A stretch of DNA of 64,000 nucleotides from SZUA-309 sp965215995. GTDB lineage: Bacteria > Pseudomonadota > Gammaproteobacteria > Pseudomonadales > Azotimanducaceae. The notes under the pieces are model-generated. The model saw only the letters and a program-made list of their open reading frames with translations. It searched no databases and was not told where the DNA came from. The translations under genes were made by a program, and so were the position numbers. Each line of letters begins with the position of its first letter. Within the stretch, counting starts at the first letter, position 1. Shown here piece by piece: positions 25,409 to 33,355 of the stretch. The stretch is taken from positions 1,860,001-1,924,000 of the forward strand of contig OZ244128.1 in assembly GCA_965215995.1 (NCBI GenBank), written 5' to 3'.

Positions 25409-27110
25409 CCGGCTTGTTTCACTGCCAGTAGCCTTGCTGGTCAGCCTGTCCGTATGGGCGGATGAAGCCACAGTGCCTGCCGACCACCTTTTCACCGGTA
25501 AGCACATCATTACCATGGAACCGGGATCTGATAAGAACCGGAAGGCGCGTCCGACAGCGCTTGCGGTGCTTGGCGAGAAGATCATCTGGATGGGTGATGA
25601 ACGGGACGCCGAGGCGCTCATCGGTGAGGAAACGCAGGTGCACGCGCTGGGTGAGCGCGCCCTGCTGCCCGGATTCATCGACGCGCACGGGCACCTGAGT
25701 TTCCTCGGTGCCACGGTCGCACTGGCTAATCTGGCGCCGCCGCCGGTGGGACCAGTGACCAGCTTCGAAACGTTGCAGCAGACACTGACCGAGTACATTG
25801 AGACCAATCAGATTCCGCCAGGCAGCTGGGTCGTCGGCTTCGGCTACGACGACTCGCTGATGGAGGAGAAAGACCACCCTGACCGTCGCGTACTGGATTC
25901 CGTCTCGACGACACACCCCATCGCGCTCACACACGTCTCCGGGCACCTGGCAACCGCCAACTCTCTCGGTCTTGCCCGGGCAGGCATCGACGCCGAAAGC
26001 AAAGACCCTAACGGTGGCCACATTCGCCGCTACCCGGACTCGAATGAGCCCACTGGCGTGCTGGAGGAGACAGCCACCTACGCGCTGCAGTCAGAAATCA
26101 TGCAGCCTCGGGGCAACCCGCTGGATACGGTAAGCAACGCGCTCACGACATACGCGCAGAACGGCGTTACCACGGCCCAGGATGGCGGTGCCCAGAGAGC
26201 CACCCTGCAATTGCTCCAGGCCGCCGCAACTGCCGGGCTTCTGAATCTGGACGTGATCACCTATTTCAGGGTCAGCAGCAACGACCTCACCGTGATGGAC
26301 GGCATTCCATTGCGTCGATACCACAATCGCCTGAAGGTCGGTGGGGTGAAGATGATGCTGGATGGCTCGCCCCAGGGGAAAACGGCCTACCTCACCCGTC
26401 CCTACCACGTGCCGCCGCCCGGGCAAGCGGACGACTACCGGGGCTATCCCATTCTTTCCGACGCCGCGGTGGACGCGATGTTCGATGCTTATCTGGACGC
26501 CCGGATTCCCATCCTCGCGCACGCGAACGGCGACGCCGCGGCGGACCAGCTCATCAACGCGGTGGCTAAGGCGGCACCCAGAGCCGATCACCGCACCGTG
26601 ATGATCCACGCCCAGACGGTGCGTGAAGATCAGCTCGATCGAATGAAGGATCTGGGGATCATTCCCTCCTTCTTCTCTGCCCACGTATTCTTCTGGGGCG
26701 ACTGGCACCGTGACTCAGTGCTTGGTCCCGAACGCGGCAGCCGGATCAGTCCTACCCGCTCTGCCTGGGACCGGCAGATGCCGTTCACCTTGCACAACGA
26801 CGCCCCTGTGGTGCCACCGGACATGATCCGGCTGATCTGGGCAACCACCAACCGGAAAACCCGGTCAGATCAGGTGCTCGGAGCCGATCAGCGGCTCACC
26901 ACCTTCGAGGCCCTCTCCGCGGTGACGCGAATGGCCGCCTACCAGAACTTCGAAGAGGCGGAGAAAGGAACCCTCCAGGCGGGCAAGCTGGCCGATCTCG
27001 TTGTGCTCTCGGAGAATCCGCTGGAGATGGATCCTGCTGATCTGCTCGGACTCGAGGTTCGTGAGACCTGGTCACGCGGTGTGTCCGTTTTCCAGGCAGA
27101 GGGTGACTGA
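25389..27110 (+). CDS. Exported amidohydrolase (YtcJ-like, Amidohydro_3)
   Basis: A 573-residue metal-dependent hydrolase with an N-terminal signal (LVSLPVALLVSLSVWA). Metal ligands are visible in GFIDAHGHLSFLG (HxH), in ILAHANGDAAADQ and in VMIHAQTV, and LADLVVLSENP is the closing beta-sandwich. YtcJ-type enzymes hydrolyse amides or cyclic ureas of unknown identity. Export to the periplasm is predicted, and the length fits the family. It overlaps the AGCS symporter gene by 20 bases. An 84-bp gap with a strong palindrome follows before the next gene. Confidence 0.88.
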   Translation: MKPITVSRLVSLPVALLVSLSVWADEATVPADHLFTGKHIITMEPGSDKNRKARPTALAVLGEKIIWMGDERDAEALIGEETQVHALGERALLPGFIDAHGHLSFLGATVALANLAPPPVGPVTSFETLQQTLTEYIETNQIPPGSWVVGFGYDDSLMEEKDHPDRRVLDSVSTTHPIALTHVSGHLATANSLGLARAGIDAESKDPNGGHIRRYPDSNEPTGVLEETATYALQSEIMQPRGNPLDTVSNALTTYAQNGVTTAQDGGAQRATLQLLQAAATAGLLNLDVITYFRVSSNDLTVMDGIPLRRYHNRLKVGGVKMMLDGSPQGKTAYLTRPYHVPPPGQADDYRGYPILSDAAVDAMFDAYLDARIPILAHANGDAAADQLINAVAKAAPRADHRTVMIHAQTVREDQLDRMKDLGIIPSFFSAHVFFWGDWHRDSVLGPERGSRISPTRSAWDRQMPFTLHNDAPVVPPDMIRLIWATTNRKTRSDQVLGADQRLTTFEALSAVTRMAAYQNFEEAEKGTLQAGKLADLVVLSENPLEMDPADLLGLEVRETWSRGVSVFQAEGD

Positions 27111-27145
27111 GGCGTCTCTATTTCGCTCGTGGCTCGCGCTTTTCT

Positions 27146-27175
27146 CTGTAAAATGTGCGATCGCACAATTCACAG
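27146..27175. promoter_or_regulatory. 30-bp near-perfect palindrome, candidate operator
   Basis: The core TGTGCGATCGCACA (27154-27167) is a perfect 14-bp palindrome. Extended outward to CTGT and ACAG, 13 of 15 base pairs match over 30 bp. It lies 20-49 bases before ATG 27195. TAAAAT at 27149-27154 could be a -10 box, so a bound dimer would block transcription. No regulator gene is adjacent. Confidence 0.5.
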
Positions 27176-27194
27176 TCAGGAGCAGAACCGGTTT

Positions 27195-28064
27195 ATGGAA
27201 GGGCCCAATTCACACATCTACTTCTCCCAGCGCCTTCGCCTTCACTACGTGGACTGGGGCAACGAATCAGCACCGCCCTTGCTGATGGTGCACGGTGGTC
27301 GCGACCACTGTCGCAACTGGGATTGGGTGGCCGAAGCGCTCAGAGACGACTACCACATCATCGCTCCGGATCTGCGAGGGCACGGCGATTCCCAGTGGGC
27401 CGTGGGTAGCACCTACAACCACGTGGATTACGTCTACGACATCGCCCAGCTCATCCATCAGAAGAAGTTCGGCCCGGTCACCATCATTGCCCACTCCATG
27501 GGTGGTGGCGTTTCCCTGACCTATGCAGGCCTGTATCCGGAAACCGTCGAGAAGCTGGTCGTGATCGAAGGTATGGGACCGCCTCCGGAGATGATCGAGG
27601 ACCGGATCAACGTGCCCGCACACGAACGGCTCGACAATTGGGTGCAGGATCTGCGTAAGTCCTCCGGGCGGTTACCACGCCGCTACCCGACCCTGGAAGA
27701 AGCCTACGAGCGGATGCAGACGGAGAATCCACATCTCACCGAGGACCAGGCACGCCATCTCACCATTCACGGCAGCAACCAGAACGAGGACGGCACCTAC
27801 AGCTGGAAGTTCGACAACTACATGCGCAACTTCTCACCCATCGGGCTGCCATTCGAGGCTCAGTACGAACTGTGGGGCCGGATCAGCTGCCCGACCCTGC
27901 TGGTCCGAGGTACGGAGTCCTGGGCATCGGATCCTTCGAAAGACGGCCGAGCCGACCACTTCCAGGATGTTACCGTAGCCAATATCGAGAACGCCGGGCA
28001 CTGGGTGCACCACGACCAGCTCGATGAGTTCCTGACCCTGACCAGGGATTTTCTCGCGGGCTGA
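27195..28064 (+). CDS. Alpha/beta hydrolase (epoxide-hydrolase/haloalkane-dehalogenase-like fold)
   Basis: A 289-residue alpha/beta hydrolase. MVHGGRDHCRNW forms the oxyanion region, IAPDLRGHGDS the typical strand-4 turn, IAHSMGGGVSLTYAG the nucleophile elbow with Ser, and AGHWVHHDQLDEF the catalytic His. ATG 27195 is used because the frame upstream (to GTG 27129) overlies the palindrome and lacks conservation. The ribosome site AGGAG is rather distant at 12 bases. The nucleophile is Ser, not Asp, so this is an esterase or lactonase type rather than a dehalogenase. It is 17 bases from the next gene, so probably cotranscribed. Confidence 0.87.
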   Translation: MEGPNSHIYFSQRLRLHYVDWGNESAPPLLMVHGGRDHCRNWDWVAEALRDDYHIIAPDLRGHGDSQWAVGSTYNHVDYVYDIAQLIHQKKFGPVTIIAHSMGGGVSLTYAGLYPETVEKLVVIEGMGPPPEMIEDRINVPAHERLDNWVQDLRKSSGRLPRRYPTLEEAYERMQTENPHLTEDQARHLTIHGSNQNEDGTYSWKFDNYMRNFSPIGLPFEAQYELWGRISCPTLLVRGTESWASDPSKDGRADHFQDVTVANIENAGHWVHHDQLDEFLTLTRDFLAG

Positions 28065-28081
28065 TCAGCCCGGGCATCACC

Positions 28082-29155
28082 ATGAGCGATCGCGCCAGCC
28101 GCTTGCATGACACCCCCTGGCAGGGGGTGTTCTACCTGGCCGGGGGCGGCACTTCGCTGATTGGCGAGATGCTCGGCACGCCCGGTGCATCCAGGACCGT
28201 GTTGGATGTGCGGATACCTTACGCGAGTGCGGCGATGAGCGAGCTGCTCGGTGCCGAGCCCGAGCAGGCCTGCTCCGAGGCAACTGCCAGAGCCATGGCC
28301 ATGAGCGCCTTCCAGAAAGCCCAGAAACTGGGGGCGGTGCAGCCGTTCGGCTTTGCCTGCACGGCCAGCCTGGCCACGGATCGCACCAAGAAGGGCGAGC
28401 ATCGCGCCCATGCCGCCATTCAGACGCCCACAGCTACCTTCACCGCATTCTGGACCTTCGAGGGCAACCGGGCCGAGGAGGAAGAAGCCTTGTCCGAGGC
28501 GCTCTGGGCGAAGCTCGGTCAGGTGCTCGGCATACCCGGGGTGGAAGGTACCGCTCTGATTACCCACACCGCGGGAAAGCCTGCCTGGCAGGCTCTGGTC
28601 CTCGGCGACTCCCTGGCGGAAGTGACCGGCGACCACGACGGCCAGCTGCTGCTCCCCGGCGCCTTCAACCCGTTGCACGAGGGACATCGTCAGATGATGG
28701 CAGTGGCCGAGGAGATGACCGGGCTGACCGGCGCCTACGAGCTGTCGGTGGCGAACGTGGACAAGCCCTTCCTCGACTACCGGGAGATAGAACGGCGGCT
28801 TGCGCAATTCGATCGACCGGTCTGGCTGACTCGACTGCCGACCTTCATAGAAAAAGCACGCCGGTTTCCCGGCGCAACTTTCATCGTCGGTCTGGACACC
28901 CTGGTGCGAATCGCCGAGCCACGCTACTACGGCGGCGAGCTCATGCGGGACGAGGCTCTTAAGGAACTCGCCGAGTACAGCACGTCCTATGTGGTGTTCG
29001 GCCGGGTGTTGAATGGCCGTTTTCAGGTGCTCGCCGATCTGATCGACACATTGCCTGATTCTCTTAGCGAGCGGGCCACGGGTGTTCCGGCCACACGATT
29101 CAACAACCCTCTCTCCTCTACCCACCTGCGCCGGGGCGAGCCCGACGGCGACTGA
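28082..29155 (+). CDS. CinA-like domain fused to a nucleotidyltransferase (NMNAT-like) domain
   Basis: A 357-residue two-domain protein. Residues about 15-175 resemble the CinA C-terminal (nicotinamide-nucleotide amidase) fold: GGGTSLIGEMLGTPGASRT and PYASAAMSELLG match its first helices, and FACTASLATDRTKKGEHRAH its ligand loop. Residues about 188-350 form a Rossmann nucleotidyltransferase with LPGAFNPLHEGH, whose HxGH is 199-202. ISSTHLR-like closure is represented by NNPLSSTHLRRG. NAD salvage or NMN/nicotinate turnover is plausible. Similar fusions exist in some eukaryotes and bacteria and are poorly characterised. The stop faces the Fpg gene with a 6-base gap. Confidence 0.72.
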   Translation: MSDRASRLHDTPWQGVFYLAGGGTSLIGEMLGTPGASRTVLDVRIPYASAAMSELLGAEPEQACSEATARAMAMSAFQKAQKLGAVQPFGFACTASLATDRTKKGEHRAHAAIQTPTATFTAFWTFEGNRAEEEEALSEALWAKLGQVLGIPGVEGTALITHTAGKPAWQALVLGDSLAEVTGDHDGQLLLPGAFNPLHEGHRQMMAVAEEMTGLTGAYELSVANVDKPFLDYREIERRLAQFDRPVWLTRLPTFIEKARRFPGATFIVGLDTLVRIAEPRYYGGELMRDEALKELAEYSTSYVVFGRVLNGRFQVLADLIDTLPDSLSERATGVPATRFNNPLSSTHLRRGEPDGD

Positions 29156-29161
29156 GCCGCT

Positions 29162-30046
29162 CTACTCCAGATCTTCCAGTCGCTTCGGCCAGTTGTCTTT
29201 CAGCAGTCTGGACAGCGAGCGGTCCGCCAGCAGCCGTCCGTCGGTCTGGCAGCGGGCGCAGTAGTTCGCTTCGTTCTCCGCATAGACGATCCGCTGCACC
29301 GGCGACCCACAGACCGGACAGGGCGCTTTGTACTTACCGTGCACCGCCATCTCCTTGTGGAACGCGGTCACCTTCTTCGGCCACTTCTCCCCCGACTCTT
29401 CGCGCAGCCGGTCGGTCCACTGGTTGAGCACCTCGACACAGGCATCGAACAAACGGTCCATTTCCTCGTCGCTCAGGTTAACCGGCCGCTTGAACGGCGA
29501 CAGACGCGCCCGCAACAGGATCTCATCCGAATAGGCATTGCCAATGCCGGCGAAAACCTTCTGGTCCGTGAGTGCCCTTTTCAAGGTGTGATTGGAATCG
29601 ACAATGCGGGCGGCGAAGTCAGCACGGTCGATCTGCAGCACTTCCAGTCCACCCGGATCGAGCGCCGCCAGTTCCGCTTCTCCCTGCAACAGCTTCAGCG
29701 ACGCTCGTTTCTTCTTGCTGGCTTCGGTGAATATGAGGCAACCCGACTCGAAGTCGAAAGCGGCCAGGCCTCTGCCTTTCGGCACCGCCACCCCGGGCTC
29801 ACCCCACTGCAAGCGGCCGGAAATCATCAGGTGAATGACCAGAAAGAAGTCGTTCTCCAGCGCCAGGACGATCTGCTTGCCCAGGCGACGAGTACCGAGC
29901 AACCGGTTGCCACAGACCTCGTCTACCGTCGGCGTGACGGTACGAAGCAGGAACGGGCTCGCCAGGCGAATGCGGGCTAGCGTCTGACCCGCAAGACGTC
30001 GATCGATGTGTTCCAGATAGACCGTCAGGTCCGGCAGCTCCGGCAT
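29162..30046 (-). CDS. Fpg/Nei family DNA glycosylase
   Basis: A 294-residue base-excision repair enzyme. The N-terminus MPELPDL gives the catalytic Pro2 and Glu3 after Met removal, and RRLGKQIVL supplies the conserved Lys. FAGIGNAYSDEILLRA is the helix-two-turn-helix. The C-terminal zinc finger has CPVC and CARC pairs, followed by RLLADRSLSRLLKDNWP. That long tail after the finger, and the absence of the usual QGRxxxxC ending, place it in a divergent Fpg/Nei subgroup rather than classical MutM. It removes oxidised bases and nicks the strand. Divergent from the FAD-oxidase gene. Confidence 0.87.
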   Translation of the reverse strand: MPELPDLTVYLEHIDRRLAGQTLARIRLASPFLLRTVTPTVDEVCGNRLLGTRRLGKQIVLALENDFFLVIHLMISGRLQWGEPGVAVPKGRGLAAFDFESGCLIFTEASKKKRASLKLLQGEAELAALDPGGLEVLQIDRADFAARIVDSNHTLKRALTDQKVFAGIGNAYSDEILLRARLSPFKRPVNLSDEEMDRLFDACVEVLNQWTDRLREESGEKWPKKVTAFHKEMAVHGKYKAPCPVCGSPVQRIVYAENEANYCARCQTDGRLLADRSLSRLLKDNWPKRLEDLE

Positions 30047-30132
30047 TCAGGTCTCCTCCAAGGCTCGGACCGATCAGGGTATAGCGGCCATTTCCCGTAC
30101 GAAAGTCGCCACCTGCCGGCTCTGCAGCAAGT

Positions 30133-30161
30133 TTGCTGACAGTCACGTTCGTCTGTTAGTC
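30133..30161 (+). promoter_or_regulatory. Candidate sigma-70 promoter of the oxidase cluster
   Basis: TTGCTG (30133-30138) and TTAGTC (30156-30161) are spaced by 17 bases, 32 bases before the ATG of the FAD oxidase gene and followed by the strong ribosome site GGAGGAGGG. The -10 match is weak, so activation by a regulator is possible. Confidence 0.3.
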
Positions 30162-30192
30162 TGGAACGCCTCTATGGGAGGAGGGTACGACG

Positions 30193-31683
30193 ATGCGATG
30201 GGACCGCAAGCGTCTGGCTAATCTGCAGCGTGTTGGGTCGATCGACGCAATACCGCCCAGCGGCCAGCTCAAGTTCACAAAGGATGAACTCACCGATCTG
30301 GCATTGAACCTCCAGGGGCATATCTCCTGGTACATGACAGCAGACTTCGACAGTGCCCGGCAGGGCTTCTGCAACACCTGGCAGGAGTCGCCACAGATAA
30401 TCATCTACTGCGAGTGCATCACCGATGTGCAGAAGGCGATCCACTTCGCGATTAAACATGATCTGACCCCCGTCTGCCGCTCAGGCGGTCACTCGACGGC
30501 TGGCTACAGCCTGAATGATCAGCTGATTCTGGATACCAGCGGGATCAACTTCGCGCTGATCAACGAGGATTCGCAGACCGCCGTGGTCGGACCGGGCTGC
30601 AATTTTTCAAAGCTGAATGCCGAGCTCACGCGCACCGGGTTGCACGTGCCCGGCGGTGGTTGCCCCACAGTCAACGTCGCAGGCTATATGCAAGGTGGCG
30701 GCTACGGCTTCACCTCGATGATGTTTGGTCTGAACTGCGACCATGTCACCGCCGTTCAGATGGTGCTGCCGAACGGCGATCTGGTCACCGCGGATGATGA
30801 GCATCACCGCGATCTTTTCTGGGCGGTCCGCGGCGGGACCGGCAACCAGTTCGGCGTGCTCGTAGAGATTACCTACAAGCTGGTGCCACTTGAAGACGAG
30901 CTATGGGGCTGGGGCTTGAACTACCCGCTGGACAGCCATGAAAACCGTGAAATCGCTGCCCGGGCCATGTCCGTTTACAACGAGCACTACACCGGTGAGC
31001 ACGTCAATCGCGGGCTCGGTTCTCAGGGCCTCCTCGTGTACATGGGTGGCACCCCCTATTTCATGCTGCGCGGCATGTTCAGAGGATCCGAGGCGGAGTG
31101 CGCCGAGCTGCTCAGGCCAATGACGGATCTGATGCTCGATCAGAAGCAGCAGACCGATATCTGGCAATCCGGCGACTACGCCTCTCTCAATGCCCGGCTG
31201 CTGCAGGACGCAGCCCAGAACGACATTCCGAACGTCCCGTACAACATCCGCTGCGTCGTTGACTCGCGAATGATCGACGAGACCCACGATCCGGACGACT
31301 GGGGTCGGGTCATCGACTGGTTCATGGCAAGCCCGAACCAGGACAATTTCATCGGCATCGAAACCCATGGCGGTGCCATCTGGGATGTTGCCCCGGGTGA
31401 CACGGCATTCCGCCATCGGCACGCCAGAATGGATGTCTTCACCTGGGTTTTCTGGCTGTACGATGAGCATCGGATGGAAGCCGAGGCATACAACCAACGC
31501 TTCTGCGAGTTGCTGGACGGTCTCTCAAACGGCTACGCGTACCAGAACTACCCGAACCGGGCGACGACGGACTACACCTGGCGTTACTGGGGAGAGAACT
31601 ATCCCCGCCTGCAACAGGTCAAGGCGCACTACGATCCGGATCGTCTGTTCCGATTCGACCAGATGATTCATCCGGAGCCATGA
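30193..31683 (+). CDS. FAD-linked oxidase of the berberine-bridge-enzyme type, bicovalent FAD predicted
   Basis: A 496-residue oxidase of the VAO/BBE family. His100 in CRSGGHSTAGYS and Cys157 in VPGGGCPTVNVAGY stand where bicovalently flavinylated members link FAD through 8-alpha-His and 6-S-Cys. FWAVRGGTGNQFGV is the conserved pyrophosphate-side block, and the C-terminal BBE module has YWGENYPRLQQVKAHYDPDR. Such enzymes oxidise sugars, alcohols or alkaloid-like amines and reduce O2 to H2O2. There is no signal peptide. The next gene starts one base after its stop, so it is tightly coupled to the LodA-like pair. Confidence 0.87.
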   Translation: MRWDRKRLANLQRVGSIDAIPPSGQLKFTKDELTDLALNLQGHISWYMTADFDSARQGFCNTWQESPQIIIYCECITDVQKAIHFAIKHDLTPVCRSGGHSTAGYSLNDQLILDTSGINFALINEDSQTAVVGPGCNFSKLNAELTRTGLHVPGGGCPTVNVAGYMQGGGYGFTSMMFGLNCDHVTAVQMVLPNGDLVTADDEHHRDLFWAVRGGTGNQFGVLVEITYKLVPLEDELWGWGLNYPLDSHENREIAARAMSVYNEHYTGEHVNRGLGSQGLLVYMGGTPYFMLRGMFRGSEAECAELLRPMTDLMLDQKQQTDIWQSGDYASLNARLLQDAAQNDIPNVPYNIRCVVDSRMIDETHDPDDWGRVIDWFMASPNQDNFIGIETHGGAIWDVAPGDTAFRHRHARMDVFTWVFWLYDEHRMEAEAYNQRFCELLDGLSNGYAYQNYPNRATTDYTWRYWGENYPRLQQVKAHYDPDRLFRFDQMIHPEP

Positions 31684-31684
31684 C

Positions 31685-33355
31685 ATGAGCACCGCGCGAC
31701 TGCTGGAGATCTTTCTGCTGCCACCGCAGGCAATCGCCCGCGTGGGCGGTAGCCCGGTGCCGATGCCCGCCTATGAGTGGCAGGAGGACCGAACCCCTCA
31801 TGGGGGCAATCAGACCGTGATTCGTCCCACTACCACTTTCCGGGTTGCTGCCGACGGCAGCATCTCCGCCTACCTGCCGGATAGCATCTCGTTCAAAGAT
31901 GAGGCAGGCGAGGTACGGCCGGTCGCACCGTTCTTCGAGCTCTGGGGAACCTTTCAGAGCACTTCCGGGAAAACGGAAGAACGGGCCATCAACCTCGACT
32001 GTCTTGCCGAGCTCGGACTGAGCACCGCCGATATCACTTTCAAGGTCGAGGCTGCGAACCGCAAGGCAGAGGCTCGAACCGGACTGGCCAGCTGCGCGTT
32101 CATTGCCTGGGTGGACGTCAGAGGCGACGATCACGCGACAAAGCCCCTGCTGGCTACGAGCCCGAAAACACCTGAGCAGGCGCCACTGGTATTCGCCGAC
32201 AAGCCGATCCCGCTGGGTACCATCCAGGTCGTGCGACCGGCAGCGCAGCCGCTCTCGGCAGTGGCGAAAGAAGTGGACCTCAGCGTCGTGCGCATCCGAT
32301 TCACACCCGCAGCGGGTGAAAGCTACTGCCCCACCAGCGTAGACACCTCGCCCGCGTCACCACTGGCGCCCGGAGACTTCGTCCCGGCATCCACCGATCG
32401 TGGCCGCATCTGGCCCGTCGCCAAGCCAGAGAACCGCATACTGAATCCGGACAATCCCTGGCTGGGATTCGCCTGGAGCAATGCCGATAACAGCCCGTCC
32501 ACCCCGGTCGATTCCTACGATGGCGCCCGGGAGGCGAAGAACGAATCTTTGGGCGTCGTCGATGACACCTGTGATCTGCTGCTGACCGCCGAGCTAGTCT
32601 GGCAGGGGCAACGATTTCAAACACAGGCCCGGGCATTCGCCGGACCGCCCGACTACGCACCCGATCGGCGACCGTTCTACAGCATGGCAGACGAGCTGGC
32701 GGACCGGGATCTGGGTTTGGCCGCGCTGGATGAGGAAACCATCGAGCTGACCAAGGAAGAGGTCGCCGATCTGTTTGCCCGGATCTTCGAGACGGCTAGC
32801 CTGTTCAACCTTGATCAGCACCGTAACTGGGCGACAACGGGCAACTCCGGGATCGTTGGCGCCAAATATCCGAACCAGCCCGGCTGGGATCACGACTTCG
32901 TGCCGAAGGTAGGTCCATCCAGCATGCGTGAGGCGGATCAACCGTACGCCAACATCACCCCGGAGCTCACGCCCGGGCAGCCGGACTCGTTGTTTTCCAG
33001 GACCGGGGCAAATGATTCCACCCCTTACACTCAAGCAGTCGGCACCGTCCACGCACCGCTGGCCGAGCCGGCCATACTATTCGACCTGCTTGCCCGCCGC
33101 GCACCGGTACTGCGGGAGCTGATCCGTCCGCCCTATGCCTACACCACGGATCTGCCTGAAAGACCCGGCCTCGGCCAGCCTTCCGAGATGCGTGACGTGC
33201 GGCTGGCGGCTACCGGCACTTACGACATGCGCATGCCGCCCTACATGCGGCACAGCATGGCCATGCCCCTGAGCCTCACCATGCGCCAGTACACCCAGCT
33301 CATGGATTTGCTCGATCACCTCGAAGGTCAGGAGGTCGAATCTGATGAAGGGTAA
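31685..33355 (+). CDS. LodA N-terminal-like protein of the quinoprotein-oxidase cluster
   Basis: A 556-residue protein without a signal peptide. The opening resembles the N-terminal domain of LodA/GoxA amino-acid oxidases: IARVGGSP (residues 17-24) recalls the I-x-x-A-R-V-G-N-S motif, and FKDEAGEVRPVAPFFELWG (70-88) recalls the K-D-x-x-G-x-I-K-R-Q-A-x-R-F segment. The body is beta-rich and Pro/Asp-rich, and the C-terminus includes RMPPYMRHSMAMPLSLTMRQ. The next gene starts 11 bases before this stop and holds the other half of a LodA-like protein. The LodA resemblance is my reading of short motifs. If wrong, this is an unknown protein. Confidence 0.55.
   Translation: MSTARLLEIFLLPPQAIARVGGSPVPMPAYEWQEDRTPHGGNQTVIRPTTTFRVAADGSISAYLPDSISFKDEAGEVRPVAPFFELWGTFQSTSGKTEERAINLDCLAELGLSTADITFKVEAANRKAEARTGLASCAFIAWVDVRGDDHATKPLLATSPKTPEQAPLVFADKPIPLGTIQVVRPAAQPLSAVAKEVDLSVVRIRFTPAAGESYCPTSVDTSPASPLAPGDFVPASTDRGRIWPVAKPENRILNPDNPWLGFAWSNADNSPSTPVDSYDGAREAKNESLGVVDDTCDLLLTAELVWQGQRFQTQARAFAGPPDYAPDRRPFYSMADELADRDLGLAALDEETIELTKEEVADLFARIFETASLFNLDQHRNWATTGNSGIVGAKYPNQPGWDHDFVPKVGPSSMREADQPYANITPELTPGQPDSLFSRTGANDSTPYTQAVGTVHAPLAEPAILFDLLARRAPVLRELIRPPYAYTTDLPERPGLGQPSEMRDVRLAATGTYDMRMPPYMRHSMAMPLSLTMRQYTQLMDLLDHLEGQEVESDEG

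Noticed and set aside
27129..27194. N-terminal extension of the alpha/beta hydrolase with a CxxC pair
   Set aside because: It lies over the 30-bp palindrome and precedes the conserved start of the family. Translation from GTG 27129 lacks a ribosome site.
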